A stretch of DNA of 14,747 nucleotides from Domibacillus sp. GTDB taxonomy: Bacteria; Bacillota; Bacilli; Bacillales; Domibacillaceae. Location of the stretch: positions 1 through 14,747 of the forward strand of contig JAPSKG010000026.1 of the NCBI GenBank assembly GCA_031177795.1, read 5' to 3'. Shown here in pieces: positions 6,711-13,361 of the stretch. The notes under the pieces are model-generated. The model saw only the letters and a program-made list of their open reading frames with translations. It was not told the DNA's origin and searched no databases. The position numbers and the translations under genes were made by a program. How positions within the stretch are numbered: the first letter of the stretch is position 1; every line of letters starts with the position of its first letter.

Positions 6711-7184
6711 GTGGCTGTTCATATAGTACTATATCAGCCGGAAATTCCGGCAAACACGGGAAATATCGCGCGGACATGCGCAGCTACGGGAGTAACGCTT
6801 CATTTAATCCGTCCACTCGGGTTTTCAACAGATGATAAAATGCTGAAGCGTGCAGGGCTAGATTACTGGGAATTCGTCAATATTAATTATTATGATTCAC
6901 TTGATGAATTTTTTGAGAAAAATCAAAACGGGAACATGTACTATTTAACAAAGTTTGGCAAGCAGGATCATGCAGCGTTTGATTACAGTGATCGCGAACA
7001 GGATTATTATTTTATGTTTGGAAAAGAAACAACTGGTTTGCCAAAACCACTGATTGAAGCAAATATGGAGCGTTGTTTGCGAGTTCCAATGAACGATCAT
7101 GTCCGTTCTTTGAACTTATCCAATACAGCAGCCATTCTGGTTTACGAAGCTCTTCGCCAGCAAGGATTTCCAGGACTTCATTAA
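6711..7184 (+). CDS. trmL: tRNA (cytidine/uridine-2'-O-)-methyltransferase TrmL
   Basis: The 157-residue product is a minimal SPOUT methyltransferase, formerly called CspR in B. subtilis. It methylates the 2'-OH of the wobble nucleotide 34 of certain leucine tRNAs, including tRNA-Leu(CAA), whose gene lies at the start of this window. Conserved motifs are NTGNIARTCAAT at residues 15-26 (N15), the FGKET loop, and SLNLSNTAAILVYEALRQQ near the C-terminus, which forms the knot and SAM site. The length fits the family. GTG 6711 is preceded by AAAGGAG (6695-6701). It follows queG by 27 bases and ends at a strong terminator, so the two anticodon-modification genes appear cotranscribed. Confidence 0.97.
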   Translation: MAVHIVLYQPEIPANTGNIARTCAATGVTLHLIRPLGFSTDDKMLKRAGLDYWEFVNINYYDSLDEFFEKNQNGNMYYLTKFGKQDHAAFDYSDREQDYYFMFGKETTGLPKPLIEANMERCLRVPMNDHVRSLNLSNTAAILVYEALRQQGFPGLH

Positions 7185-7221
7185 AAAAGCGGCACCGAAA
7201 TAAAATCGGTGCCGCTTTTTT
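7183..7221. terminator. Bidirectional terminator after trmL
   Basis: A perfect 16-base-pair stem pairs 7183-7198 (A-run, then GCGGCACCGA) with 7206-7221, ending in a T-run on either strand. It terminates trmL on the plus strand and the small gene at 7231-7320 on the minus strand. Confidence 0.93.
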
Positions 7222-7230
7222 CTTTAAATT

Positions 7231-7320
7231 TTATTTTGTGCCCGGTTTATCATTGTAGCCAGCTGTAAAAATTGCTGTTAAAAACGCGATGCAGACAGCA
7301 AGAACACCTAACAGTCTCAT
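7231..7320 (-). CDS. 29-residue single-pass membrane peptide, unknown function
   Basis: The peptide starts MRLLGVLAVCIAF and ends AGYNDKPGTK. Residues 3-20 form one hydrophobic helix with Cys10 inside it, followed by a short polar tail, so it should be a single-span inner-membrane peptide. The support is unusually good for so short a frame: AAGGAG sits 9 bases before the ATG, a near-consensus sigma-A promoter lies at the right distance, and a strong terminator follows the stop codon by about 10 bases. The VLAVC segment is not a proper lipobox because valine precedes the cysteine. I do not recognise the family. It is convergent with trmL and divergent from prkA. Confidence 0.72.
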   Translation of the reverse strand: MRLLGVLAVCIAFLTAIFTAGYNDKPGTK

Positions 7321-7365
7321 AAAAACAAGCTCCTTCCATCAAGGTAAACGTATCCATCTGCACTC

Positions 7366-7394
7366 ATTATAACGGAAAGAGAATAAAATGTGAA
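7366..7394 (-). promoter_or_regulatory. Near-consensus sigma-A promoter for the small membrane peptide
   Basis: On the minus strand TTCACA (7394-7389) and TATAAT (7371-7366) are separated by exactly 17 bases, matching the -35 at 5 of 6 positions and the -10 fully. Transcription would begin near 7359, about 40 bases before the ATG at 7320. This supports constitutive vegetative expression. Confidence 0.75.
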
Positions 7395-7406
7395 CGCTTC
7401 TTTTTT

Positions 7407-7435
7407 TCATAAATGAGTTTGTACGAGCATAAAAT
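7407..7435 (+). promoter_or_regulatory. Candidate sigma-E promoter of prkA
   Basis: TCATAAA (7407-7413), a 14-base spacer and CATAAAAT (7428-7435) resemble the mother-cell sigma-E consensus KMATATT-N14-15-CATACANT; the -10 misses only one specified base. The start would be near 7442, 37 bases before the prkA ATG. B. subtilis prkA is reported as a sigma-E-dependent gene, which agrees. Confidence 0.6.
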
Positions 7436-7478
7436 CCGGTAAATACGCCCATTGAGAGCGGAGCGGAGGGAGCCAATT

Positions 7479-9362
7479 ATGACGATACTCGATAAAATTC
7501 AATCATGCCGTGCCGAAGAAGAAAAGCTACGCTGGGAAGGAACGTTTAGGGAGTATTTGGAGCTTTTAAGAGAAAAGCCGCATATTGCAAAACCAGCACA
7601 TGCACGTATATACGATATGATTCAGTCAGCTGGGATAAAAGACGGCACTTATTCATTTTTCAATCGGGAATTGTTTGGCCTTGATGAACCAATTAAAAAG
7701 CTTGTAGAAGAATATTTCCATCCAGCAGCTAAAAAGTTAGATGTAAGAAAGCGGATTTTACTTTTAATGGGACCAGTTGGTGGCGGAAAGTCGACGATCG
7801 TTTCTATGTTAAAACGCGGGTTAGAACAATATACACGAACAGATGCAGGAGCTGTTTATGCAATTAAAAACTGCCAAATGGCGGAAGATCCGCTGCATTT
7901 GATTCCACGTGAATTGCGTGACGAGTTTTATGCCGAGTATGGCATCCGTATTGAAGGCTCGCTGTCACCTTTAAACGCGTATCGTCTTGAAAACGAGTAT
8001 GGCGGACGAATCGAAGAAATGCCTGTAGAACGCATTTTCTTCTCGGAAGACCGTCGAAGAGGGATTGGCACATTTAGTCCTTCTGATCCAAAATCACAGG
8101 ATATTGCTGATTTAACAGGAAGCATTGATTTTTCAACGATTGCAGAATACGGCTCGGAATCTGATCCGCGTGCTTACCGATTTGATGGGGAACTTAATAT
8201 CGCTAACCGCGGTTTGATGGAATTCCAGGAAATGCTTAAATGTGATGAGAAGTTTTTATGGCATCTTTTATCGCTTACACAAGAAGGAAATTTTAAAGCG
8301 GGACGGTTTGCGCTTATTTCTGCGGATGAAATGATTATTGCCCATACCAATGAAACAGAGTACCGTTCATTTATTGCAGACAAAAAAAATGAGGCGCTTC
8401 ATTCACGAATGATTGTTATGCCGGTTCCATACAACTTAAAAGTCACAGAAGAAGAAAAAATCTACGAAAAAATGATTCATGAAAGTGAAGCAGCAAATGT
8501 TCATTTTGCTCCTCACACATTCCGGACAGCAGCAATGTTCACTATTTTAACTCGGTTAAAAGAATCGAGCCGGGCAAACATAGACCTTGTTATGAAGATG
8601 AAACTGTATGATGGAGCAACAGTAGAAGGATTGACCGGGCTGGATGCCGAAGAGCTGAAAAAAGAACATCCGAATGAAGGAATGGATGGCATTGATCCAC
8701 GGTATGTCATGAACCGGATTTCAGCAGCGATTATTAAAAAAGGCACTAACTCAATTAACGCGCTTGATGTATTGCGTTCCTTAAAAGATGGGTTGGACTC
8801 CCATGCCTCTATTTCAAAAGAAATGCGGACAAAGTATTTGCAGTTTATTTCAGAAGCACGGAAACAATACGATGAAATTGCAAAGAAAGAAGTACAAAAA
8901 GCATTTGTTTATTCTTATGAGGAATCTGCCCGGGCATTGATGGATAATTATTTAGATAACGTTGAAGCATATTGCAATAAGTCAAAACTGCGCGACCCGC
9001 TGACTGGTGAAGAAATTAATCCGGACGAGCGTCTTATGCGGTCTATTGAAGAACAAATTGGTGTATCGGAAAACGCAAAAAAAGCATTCCGTGAAGAAAT
9101 GCTGATTCGTATTTCTGCTTATGCGCGAAAAGGGAAAAAATTTGATTACCGCGAACACGACCGTCTCCGTGAAGCAATTCAGAAAAAGCTTTTTTCTGAT
9201 TTGAAAGATATAGTGAAAATTACTACATCTTCAGTAACACCAGATGAACAGCAGCTAAAAAAGATGAACGAAGTAACCGCTCGTCTAATTGATGAGTGTG
9301 GATACAATTCAGTTTCAGCGAATGAACTGCTTCGTTATGTTGGCGGACTTTTAAACCGCTAA
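7479..9362 (+). CDS. prkA: PrkA, AAA+ ATPase / serine-kinase-like sporulation protein
   Basis: The 627-residue product is nearly the length of B. subtilis PrkA (631) and matches it closely as I recall it. The N-terminal AAA+ domain carries the Walker A GPVGGGKS at residues 98-105, with Lys104. The family is described as a protein kinase and, more recently, as an ATP-dependent protease; in Enterobacteria the homologue YeaG works with YeaH (the YhbH homologue here). In Bacillus it is needed for efficient sporulation in the mother cell. I chose ATG 7479 because GGAGGG (7465-7470) sits 8 bases before it; an upstream TTG at 7452 would place that Shine-Dalgarno inside the gene. A sigma-E-like promoter lies just upstream. 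yhbH follows after a convergent small gene. Confidence 0.96.
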   Translation: MTILDKIQSCRAEEEKLRWEGTFREYLELLREKPHIAKPAHARIYDMIQSAGIKDGTYSFFNRELFGLDEPIKKLVEEYFHPAAKKLDVRKRILLLMGPVGGGKSTIVSMLKRGLEQYTRTDAGAVYAIKNCQMAEDPLHLIPRELRDEFYAEYGIRIEGSLSPLNAYRLENEYGGRIEEMPVERIFFSEDRRRGIGTFSPSDPKSQDIADLTGSIDFSTIAEYGSESDPRAYRFDGELNIANRGLMEFQEMLKCDEKFLWHLLSLTQEGNFKAGRFALISADEMIIAHTNETEYRSFIADKKNEALHSRMIVMPVPYNLKVTEEEKIYEKMIHESEAANVHFAPHTFRTAAMFTILTRLKESSRANIDLVMKMKLYDGATVEGLTGLDAEELKKEHPNEGMDGIDPRYVMNRISAAIIKKGTNSINALDVLRSLKDGLDSHASISKEMRTKYLQFISEARKQYDEIAKKEVQKAFVYSYEESARALMDNYLDNVEAYCNKSKLRDPLTGEEINPDERLMRSIEEQIGVSENAKKAFREEMLIRISAYARKGKKFDYREHDRLREAIQKKLFSDLKDIVKITTSSVTPDEQQLKKMNEVTARLIDECGYNSVSANELLRYVGGLLNR

Positions 9363-9374
9363 AAACGATAAATG

Positions 9375-9408
9375 GCAATAACCCGGTTATAGGTAACCGG
9401 GTTATTGC
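9375..9408. terminator. Terminator between prkA and the convergent small gene
   Basis: A perfect 15-base-pair stem pairs 9375-9389 (GCAATAACCCGGTTA) with 9394-9408 around a four-base loop. The T-tract is weak on the plus strand (CTTTCC) and somewhat better on the minus strand. The stem overlaps the last codons and stop (9402-9404) of the minus-strand gene. Confidence 0.8.
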
Positions 9409-9575
9409 TTTCCATCTTCTAGACCATCAGCTTGTACAGGATCCGGCTGGCGATTGTCTTGTTTTAACTCTTCGTTTGTCCGCTGCCGTTCCATTTGGCG
9501 CCCGAGTGTTTTCATATCCTCAAAACTTGTGACCATAGAATTCATAGTCTCTGCTTTTCGCTTTTCAGAATTCAT
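9402..9575 (-). CDS. Small charged protein of unknown function
   Basis: The protein is 57 residues, rich in Glu, Lys, Arg, Gln and Met, with no hydrophobic segment. Residues 1-40 should form one amphipathic helix (for example FEDMKTLGRQMERQR); the last 17 residues are polar and probably disordered. I do not recognise the family. ATG 9575 is preferred because AGAGGTG ends 6 bases before it; the in-frame GTG at 9584 lies within that Shine-Dalgarno. A sigma-B-like promoter with a perfect GGGTAT lies about 30 bases upstream, and a hairpin overlaps its stop. It is inserted convergently between prkA and yhbH. Being a stress-induced protein is inference from the promoter alone. Confidence 0.72.
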   Translation of the reverse strand: MNSEKRKAETMNSMVTSFEDMKTLGRQMERQRTNEELKQDNRQPDPVQADGLEDGKQ

Positions 9576-9606
9576 TTTAGTCACCTCTTGCTACGTTTTT
9601 AAGATT

Positions 9607-9632
9607 ATACCCTTTTGTAAAAAAACTGAAAC
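9607..9632 (-). promoter_or_regulatory. Candidate sigma-B promoter of the 57-residue gene
   Basis: On the minus strand GTTTCA (9632-9627), 14 bases and GGGTAT (9612-9607) fit the sigma-B consensus with a perfect -10 and the GTTT core. The same -10 also reads TATAAT one step later, so sigma-A use is possible, but no good -35 lies 17 bases upstream. The site is within 45 bases of the yhbH start on the other strand. Confidence 0.55.
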
Positions 9633-9649
9633 CAGGGGGAGGAGAAAAA

Positions 9650-10798
9650 ATGGAGAAGTTTTACCACCTTTCAGAAGAAGACTGGTCTTTACACAGAAAA
9701 GGATTTGATGATCAAGAGCGGCACCGTCAAAAAGTAAAAGAAGCTATTCAGAAAAATTTAGCTGATATGGTGACAGAAGAGCAAATCATTATGTCAGATG
9801 GAAATCGAGTTGTAAAATTGCCGATTCGTTCTTTGCAGGAATATAAAATTCGTTACACAGATGAAAAAAACAAACATGGCGGACAGGGAAAAGGAAAAGT
9901 AGGAGATGCAATTGCCCGGGCAGGTGATGAAAAAAACAATGGAACGCCAGGGCCGGGACAAGGGAAAAAAGCTGGAAATCAGCGCGGCGAAGATTACTAT
10001 GAAGCAGAAGTCAGCATGGCAGAAATTGAAGACGCTCTTTTTTCTGAAATGGAGCTCCCGAATTTGGTGGAAAAAGAAAAATCAGATTCAACTGTAACAG
10101 ATTGGATTATTAATGATATTCGAAAAACCGGTGTAACTGCCAGGATTGATAAAAAGAAAACGTTACTGGCTGCATTTAAACGAAACTCACTAAACGGAGA
10201 AACATCTTTTTTCCCTGTACGCCCGGAAGACAGACGGTTCCGGTCATTTGTGGAGCAAAAAACGCCGCAGTCAAAAGCTGTTATTTTTGCCATGATGGAC
10301 ACAAGCGGCAGCATGGGGCCTTTTGAAAAATATATTGCCCGCAGCTTCTTTTTCTGGATGGCCCGGTTTTTAAGGAAAAAATATATGACGGTAGATATTG
10401 TGTTTATCGCCCATCATACAGAAGCAGTAATCATGGAAGAAAACGACTTTTTCACAAAAGGAGAAAGCGGGGGGACCATTTGTTCTTCGGCTTACAAGCT
10501 GGTGCTTGAATTAATGGAGAAAAAATATTCTCCAGAACGTTACAATATTTATCCGTTTCATTTTTCAGATGGAGACAATTTAGCTTCCGATAACCAGCAG
10601 TGTGTTGCTCTTCTGGAAAAAGTGCTTCCACACTGCCGGATGTTTGGGTATGGAGAAGTAAATCAATATAACAGAACAACACCGTTGATGTCAGCTTTTC
10701 GAAAAGTGCAAAGTCCTTTGTTTAAATCGTATGTAATTCGAAAAAGAGAAGAAGTTTACCCGGCACTTACCTACTTTTTCCAAAGAGAGAATAAATAG
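9650..10798 (+). CDS. yhbH: YhbH, DUF444 von Willebrand A-like sporulation protein
   Basis: The 382-residue protein is a DUF444 (YeaH/YhbH) family member, slightly shorter at both ends than B. subtilis YhbH. The N-terminus contains the family signature DWSLHRKGFDDQERH. Residues about 80-125 are a Gly/Lys/Gln-rich linker ending in GEDYYEAEV. The C-terminal half is a vWA-like domain with a MIDAS-type DTSGSM at Asp217-Ser221 and the conserved IAHHTEA, GESGGTICSS and YPFHFSDGDN stretches. The family works with the AAA+ protein PrkA and usually SpoVR; its exact activity is unknown. ATG 9650 follows GGGGGAGGAG (9635-9644). I could not find a convincing sigma-E promoter directly upstream. Confidence 0.95.
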   Translation: MEKFYHLSEEDWSLHRKGFDDQERHRQKVKEAIQKNLADMVTEEQIIMSDGNRVVKLPIRSLQEYKIRYTDEKNKHGGQGKGKVGDAIARAGDEKNNGTPGPGQGKKAGNQRGEDYYEAEVSMAEIEDALFSEMELPNLVEKEKSDSTVTDWIINDIRKTGVTARIDKKKTLLAAFKRNSLNGETSFFPVRPEDRRFRSFVEQKTPQSKAVIFAMMDTSGSMGPFEKYIARSFFFWMARFLRKKYMTVDIVFIAHHTEAVIMEENDFFTKGESGGTICSSAYKLVLELMEKKYSPERYNIYPFHFSDGDNLASDNQQCVALLEKVLPHCRMFGYGEVNQYNRTTPLMSAFRKVQSPLFKSYVIRKREEVYPALTYFFQRENK

Positions 10799-10806
10799 GT
10801 TTTATT

Positions 10807-10856
10807 CCTTTCGTGAGTGGGCAAACTGTTTAAAAAATAGTTACCCAACGGAAAGG
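10807..10856 (+). repeat. Imperfect inverted repeat overlapping the wrbA ribosome binding site
   Basis: CCTTTCGT (10807-10814) can pair with ACGGAAAGG (10848-10856) with one bulge, and inner arms TGGG/CCCA and AACT/AGTT can extend the hairpin. The right arm includes part of the wrbA Shine-Dalgarno (AAAGGGG). There is no T-run after it, so it is not a terminator. Confidence 0.5.
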
Positions 10857-10868
10857 GGAAGAAAAGAA

Positions 10869-11465
10869 ATGACAAATTTAGCCGTAATTTATTACAGTAT
10901 GACTGGAACCAATTTTAAACTAGCAAACTGGGCAAAGGAAGCAGGAGAGGCAGCGGGAGCAACTGTAAAACTGTTGAAAATACCAGAAACGGCTTCTCAA
11001 TCAGCTATTGAAGAAAACCCTGCCTGGAAAGCTCATACAGAAGAAACAAAAGAAATTCCGGAAGCCACATTGGATGATTTAGAGTGGGCAAATGCTATTA
11101 TATTTAGCATGCCGACCCGTTACGGAACTGTGCCAGGCCAATTCAAACAATTTCTTGATACAACAGGCGGTTTATGGGCAAGAGGAAAACTGGCCGACAA
11201 AGTAGTAAGTGCAATGACTTCCGCCCAAAACCCGCATGGGGGACAAGAACAAACAATTTTATCTATCTACACAATGATGTATCACTGGGGAGCAATTATT
11301 GCTGCACCAGGATACACGGATCCGGCATTGTTTGAAGCCGGTGGAAACCCATACGGAACAAGTGTAAGCGTAGATAAAAACGGAATGAAAGAAAATGTAG
11401 AAAATGCGGTAAAACACCAGGCTAAACGAACCGTCAATGTGGCGAAAGCATTAGCCGATTTATAA
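10869..11465 (+). CDS. wrbA: WrbA-type NAD(P)H:quinone oxidoreductase
   Basis: The 198-residue flavodoxin-fold protein has the usual WrbA length. The FMN phosphate-binding loop is YSMTGTNFKLA at residues 9-19. The family motif SMPTRYGTVPGQFKQFLDTTGGLWARGKLADK binds the isoalloxazine edge, and SAQNPHGGQEQTIL with the later HWG and GYTDP stretches fits the active site. WrbA enzymes reduce quinones by two electrons, avoiding semiquinone radicals, and act as tetramers in the cytosol. GAAAGGGGAA provides the Shine-Dalgarno. No clear own promoter was found in the 70 bases after yhbH, so read-through from yhbH or a promoter inside it is possible. A nitroreductase converges on it. Confidence 0.95.
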   Translation: MTNLAVIYYSMTGTNFKLANWAKEAGEAAGATVKLLKIPETASQSAIEENPAWKAHTEETKEIPEATLDDLEWANAIIFSMPTRYGTVPGQFKQFLDTTGGLWARGKLADKVVSAMTSAQNPHGGQEQTILSIYTMMYHWGAIIAAPGYTDPALFEAGGNPYGTSVSVDKNGMKENVENAVKHQAKRTVNVAKALADL

Positions 11466-11469
11466 AAAA

Positions 11470-11503
11470 GAAAAACCGCTTCGGAATTTCCGGAACGGTT
11501 TTT
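11470..11503 (+). terminator. Terminator of wrbA
   Basis: AAAACCGCTTCGG pairs with CCGGAACGGTTTT, with one C.A mismatch and one G.U pair, followed by TTTTTATT. It begins a few bases after the wrbA stop. Confidence 0.85.
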
Positions 11504-11519
11504 TATTGGGCATAAAAGC

Positions 11520-11554
11520 AAAAAAAGCCGTCTCAACAAAAGACGGCTTTTTTT
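11520..11554. terminator. Bidirectional terminator of the nitroreductase gene
   Basis: A 14-base-pair stem pairs 11520-11533 (A-run, then GCCGTCT) with 11541-11554 around the loop CAACAAA, with T-runs on both strands. It overlaps the stop of the minus-strand nitroreductase (11553-11555) and gives wrbA a second terminator. Confidence 0.9.
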
Positions 11555-12164
11555 ATTCAGCAAATGTAATAAGATTTTCAACCGGAATCCGGTCTGTTGG
11601 ACGCCCTTCTTCTAACCGACGGCCAATTGTGATCAGCATGGTTGGCAAATAACGTTCGGATACACCAAACGTTTCAACTAAGCTAGACGCATTAAAACCA
11701 CCGATAGGACATGTGTCATATCCTTTAGCACGGGCAGCAAGCATAAACTGCATCGCTGCAAGTGAAGAGTTTAAAATAGCTCCTTCACGCGGATATTCAG
11801 GCCGCTTATAAGCACCCTTAATTTGGCCTGCCAGGATCTCTTTTAGCTCTGGTGTAATTTCATTTTTTTCAACCTGTGGATCAAAAACCGGGTCAATGTT
11901 TAAGTGTCCTTCTAAATCTCCGAGAATACAGATAACCGCTGAAGCATCCACAATCTGCTGTTGATTATAAGCAATTGGGAGCAACTTTTTCTGTACTTCT
12001 TTCCCATGAAAAACAAGGAAGTGCCACTGTTGTAAATTCCAGGCAGACGGAGCGCGGCCGGCAATTCCCAAAAGTTCGGTTAGTTCTCCGGTTGAAATTT
12101 CAGCCTGCGGGTCATAGACTTTGACCGAGCGGCGGCTAAGTGCTACATCAAAAAAATCAGACAT
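11553..12164 (-). CDS. NAD(P)H-dependent FMN nitroreductase, YodC-like
   Basis: The 203-residue product belongs to the nitroreductase superfamily and is closest, from memory, to B. subtilis YodC (202 residues). Typical features are the N-terminal RRSVKVYD FMN-phosphate site, APSAWNLQQWHF at about residues 40-51, the AYNQQQIVDASAVI segment, AAMQFMLAARAKGYDTCPIGGF, and a C-terminal ISIGR-like LITIGRR. Such enzymes reduce nitro compounds and quinones with NAD(P)H as FMN-bound dimers. ATG 12164 is chosen because AGGAGG (12180-12175) sits 10 bases before it; a longer in-frame start near 12203 would bury that site. In B. subtilis, yodC is controlled by the redox repressor YodB; a TTAC-N5-GTAA sequence upstream here may be a related operator. 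YdgI-type identity is the alternative. Confidence 0.93.
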   Translation of the reverse strand: MSDFFDVALSRRSVKVYDPQAEISTGELTELLGIAGRAPSAWNLQQWHFLVFHGKEVQKKLLPIAYNQQQIVDASAVICILGDLEGHLNIDPVFDPQVEKNEITPELKEILAGQIKGAYKRPEYPREGAILNSSLAAMQFMLAARAKGYDTCPIGGFNASSLVETFGVSERYLPTMLITIGRRLEEGRPTDRIPVENLITFAE

Positions 12165-12236
12165 GTAATAAAGCCCTCCTAATGTATCTCTATCTTCAAG
12201 CAACTTGTTTACTGGTTTATTAAAATCGTTTGTTAT

Positions 12237-12249
12237 TTACTTTTTGTAA
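12237..12249 (-). promoter_or_regulatory. TTAC-N5-GTAA operator candidate (YodB/CatR type)
   Basis: TTAC (12237-12240), five T, and GTAA (12246-12249) form an exact inverted repeat of the type reported for the MarR/DUF24 thiol repressors YodB and CatR of B. subtilis. It lies about 73 bases upstream of the nitroreductase ATG and just downstream of the candidate start site. The regulator gene is not in this window. Confidence 0.5.
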
Positions 12250-12267
12250 CTGCTACGTCCGCTATCC

Positions 12268-12296
12268 ACTTTAATGAAAACTGCATCGTTCGTCAA
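12268..12296 (-). promoter_or_regulatory. Candidate sigma-A promoter of the nitroreductase gene
   Basis: On the minus strand TTGACG (12296-12291), 17 bases and TAAAGT (12273-12268) match sigma-A at 5 and 4 of 6 positions. Transcription would start near 12261, placing the TTAC-N5-GTAA repeat at roughly +12 to +24. Confidence 0.5.
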
Positions 12297-12317
12297 GAAA
12301 TTGAACTGTATGGAAAA

Positions 12318-12352
12318 ACATAAAAAGCTGAACCTTAAAAGGGTTCAGCTTA
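12318..12352 (-). terminator. Terminator of the phosphate permease gene
   Basis: AAGCTGAACC (12325-12334) pairs with GGTTCAGCTT (12342-12351) around a seven-base loop. On the minus strand it is followed by TTTTTATGTTTTT. It overlaps the permease stop codon (12350-12352). Confidence 0.88.
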
Positions 12353-13351
12353 TAGAAGTTGATCGATGAAAAAATAGCAAATTGAAGCGATAGCGGCTGA
12401 AACAGGAAGAGTAACTAGCCAGGTAACCAGCATTTGCTGTGCTGTGGACCAATTCACACTTTTTATCCGGTGGGCTGACCCTACACCCATAATAGATGAA
12501 GAAACTACGTGTGTGGTACTCACAGGAAGATGCAGGAGTGTTGCAGTAAAAATAATGATAGAAGATGAAAGGTCTGCGGCCACTCCATTGGCTGGCCGGA
12601 TTTTGATAATTTTGCTGCCTACAGTTTGAATAATTCTCCATCCTCCGACCGAGGTACCGAGCCCCATTGCTACTGCACAAGATAGCTGTACCCAAAAAGG
12701 AATATCGGTTGTTTGTTGATAACCTCCGGCAATCAAAGCCATGGTGATGATTCCCATTGATTTCTGTGCATCGTTTGTGCCATGTGTGTAAGATTGAAAT
12801 GCTGTAGTAAACACTTGAATAGCCCGAAAGTTTTGGTTTGTTTTAGAAGAATTGCTTTTTTTGAAAAAAACTTTCAACAAGCTATAAATCACAAAACCAA
12901 TTGAAAAAGCAAAAAGAGGAGAAACAAGCAAGGCTTGTACAATTTTTAAAAATCCGCTGTAATGTAATGATTGAAAACCCGCTGCTGCCACTGCCGCACC
13001 AGCAATTGAACCGATGAGGGTATGGGAAGAGCTGCTGGGTAGCCCGTAATACCAGGTAAGCAAATTCCAAAAAATTGCTGCAATTAAAGCGGCTAAAATA
13101 ACAATTGCGCCATTTTTTAATTGGAATGGATCAACAATATCTTGGGTAATGGTTTTCGCAACGCCAGTGAATGTCATAGCACCGAGAAAATTCATGCATG
13201 AAGCAAGCAAAATTGCCCGGCGCGGTGTTAAAGATTTTGTCGATACAGCTGTAGCAACAGCATTTGCTGTATCGTGGAAGCCATTAATAAAATCAAAGGC
13301 AAGCGCAAAAAAAATAATAAAAACAGTGACAATAAAGGATATATCCAGCAT
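12350..13351 (-). CDS. pit: PiT-family low-affinity inorganic phosphate transporter
   Basis: The 333-residue integral membrane protein belongs to the PiT family (PF01384), which imports phosphate, usually as a metal-phosphate complex, using the proton gradient. The two inverted family signatures are present: GFHDTANAVATA at residues 24-35 and THGTNDAQKSMG at 189-200, with paired GLPSSSSHTLIGS (103-115) and LPVSTTHVVSSS (275-286) re-entrant motifs. About ten hydrophobic segments are visible. The length is that of the short Gram-positive PiT proteins. It starts 10 bases after the DUF47 stop, and its Shine-Dalgarno AAGGGG overlaps that stop codon, so the genes are cotranscribed and probably translationally coupled. 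A PhoU-like partner adjacent to Pit is a common arrangement (ykaA-pit in B. subtilis). Confidence 0.96.
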   Translation of the reverse strand: MLDISFIVTVFIIFFALAFDFINGFHDTANAVATAVSTKSLTPRRAILLASCMNFLGAMTFTGVAKTITQDIVDPFQLKNGAIVILAALIAAIFWNLLTWYYGLPSSSSHTLIGSIAGAAVAAAGFQSLHYSGFLKIVQALLVSPLFAFSIGFVIYSLLKVFFKKSNSSKTNQNFRAIQVFTTAFQSYTHGTNDAQKSMGIITMALIAGGYQQTTDIPFWVQLSCAVAMGLGTSVGGWRIIQTVGSKIIKIRPANGVAADLSSSIIIFTATLLHLPVSTTHVVSSSIMGVGSAHRIKSVNWSTAQQMLVTWLVTLPVSAAIASICYFFIDQLL

Positions 13352-13361
13352 GTCAGGCCCC

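Noticed and set aside
7281..7320. Possible lipobox (VLAVC) in the 29-residue peptide
   Set aside because: The residue before cysteine is valine rather than Gly, Ala or Ser, and too little would remain after cleavage within the hydrophobic helix.
7452..7478. Upstream TTG start for prkA
   Set aside because: It would place the strong GGAGGG ribosome binding site inside the coding region; the ATG at 7479 gives the usual N-terminus and length.
12165..12203. Longer nitroreductase start
   Set aside because: The AGGAGG at 12175-12180 lies downstream of it and points to the ATG at 12164, which also fits YodC's length.
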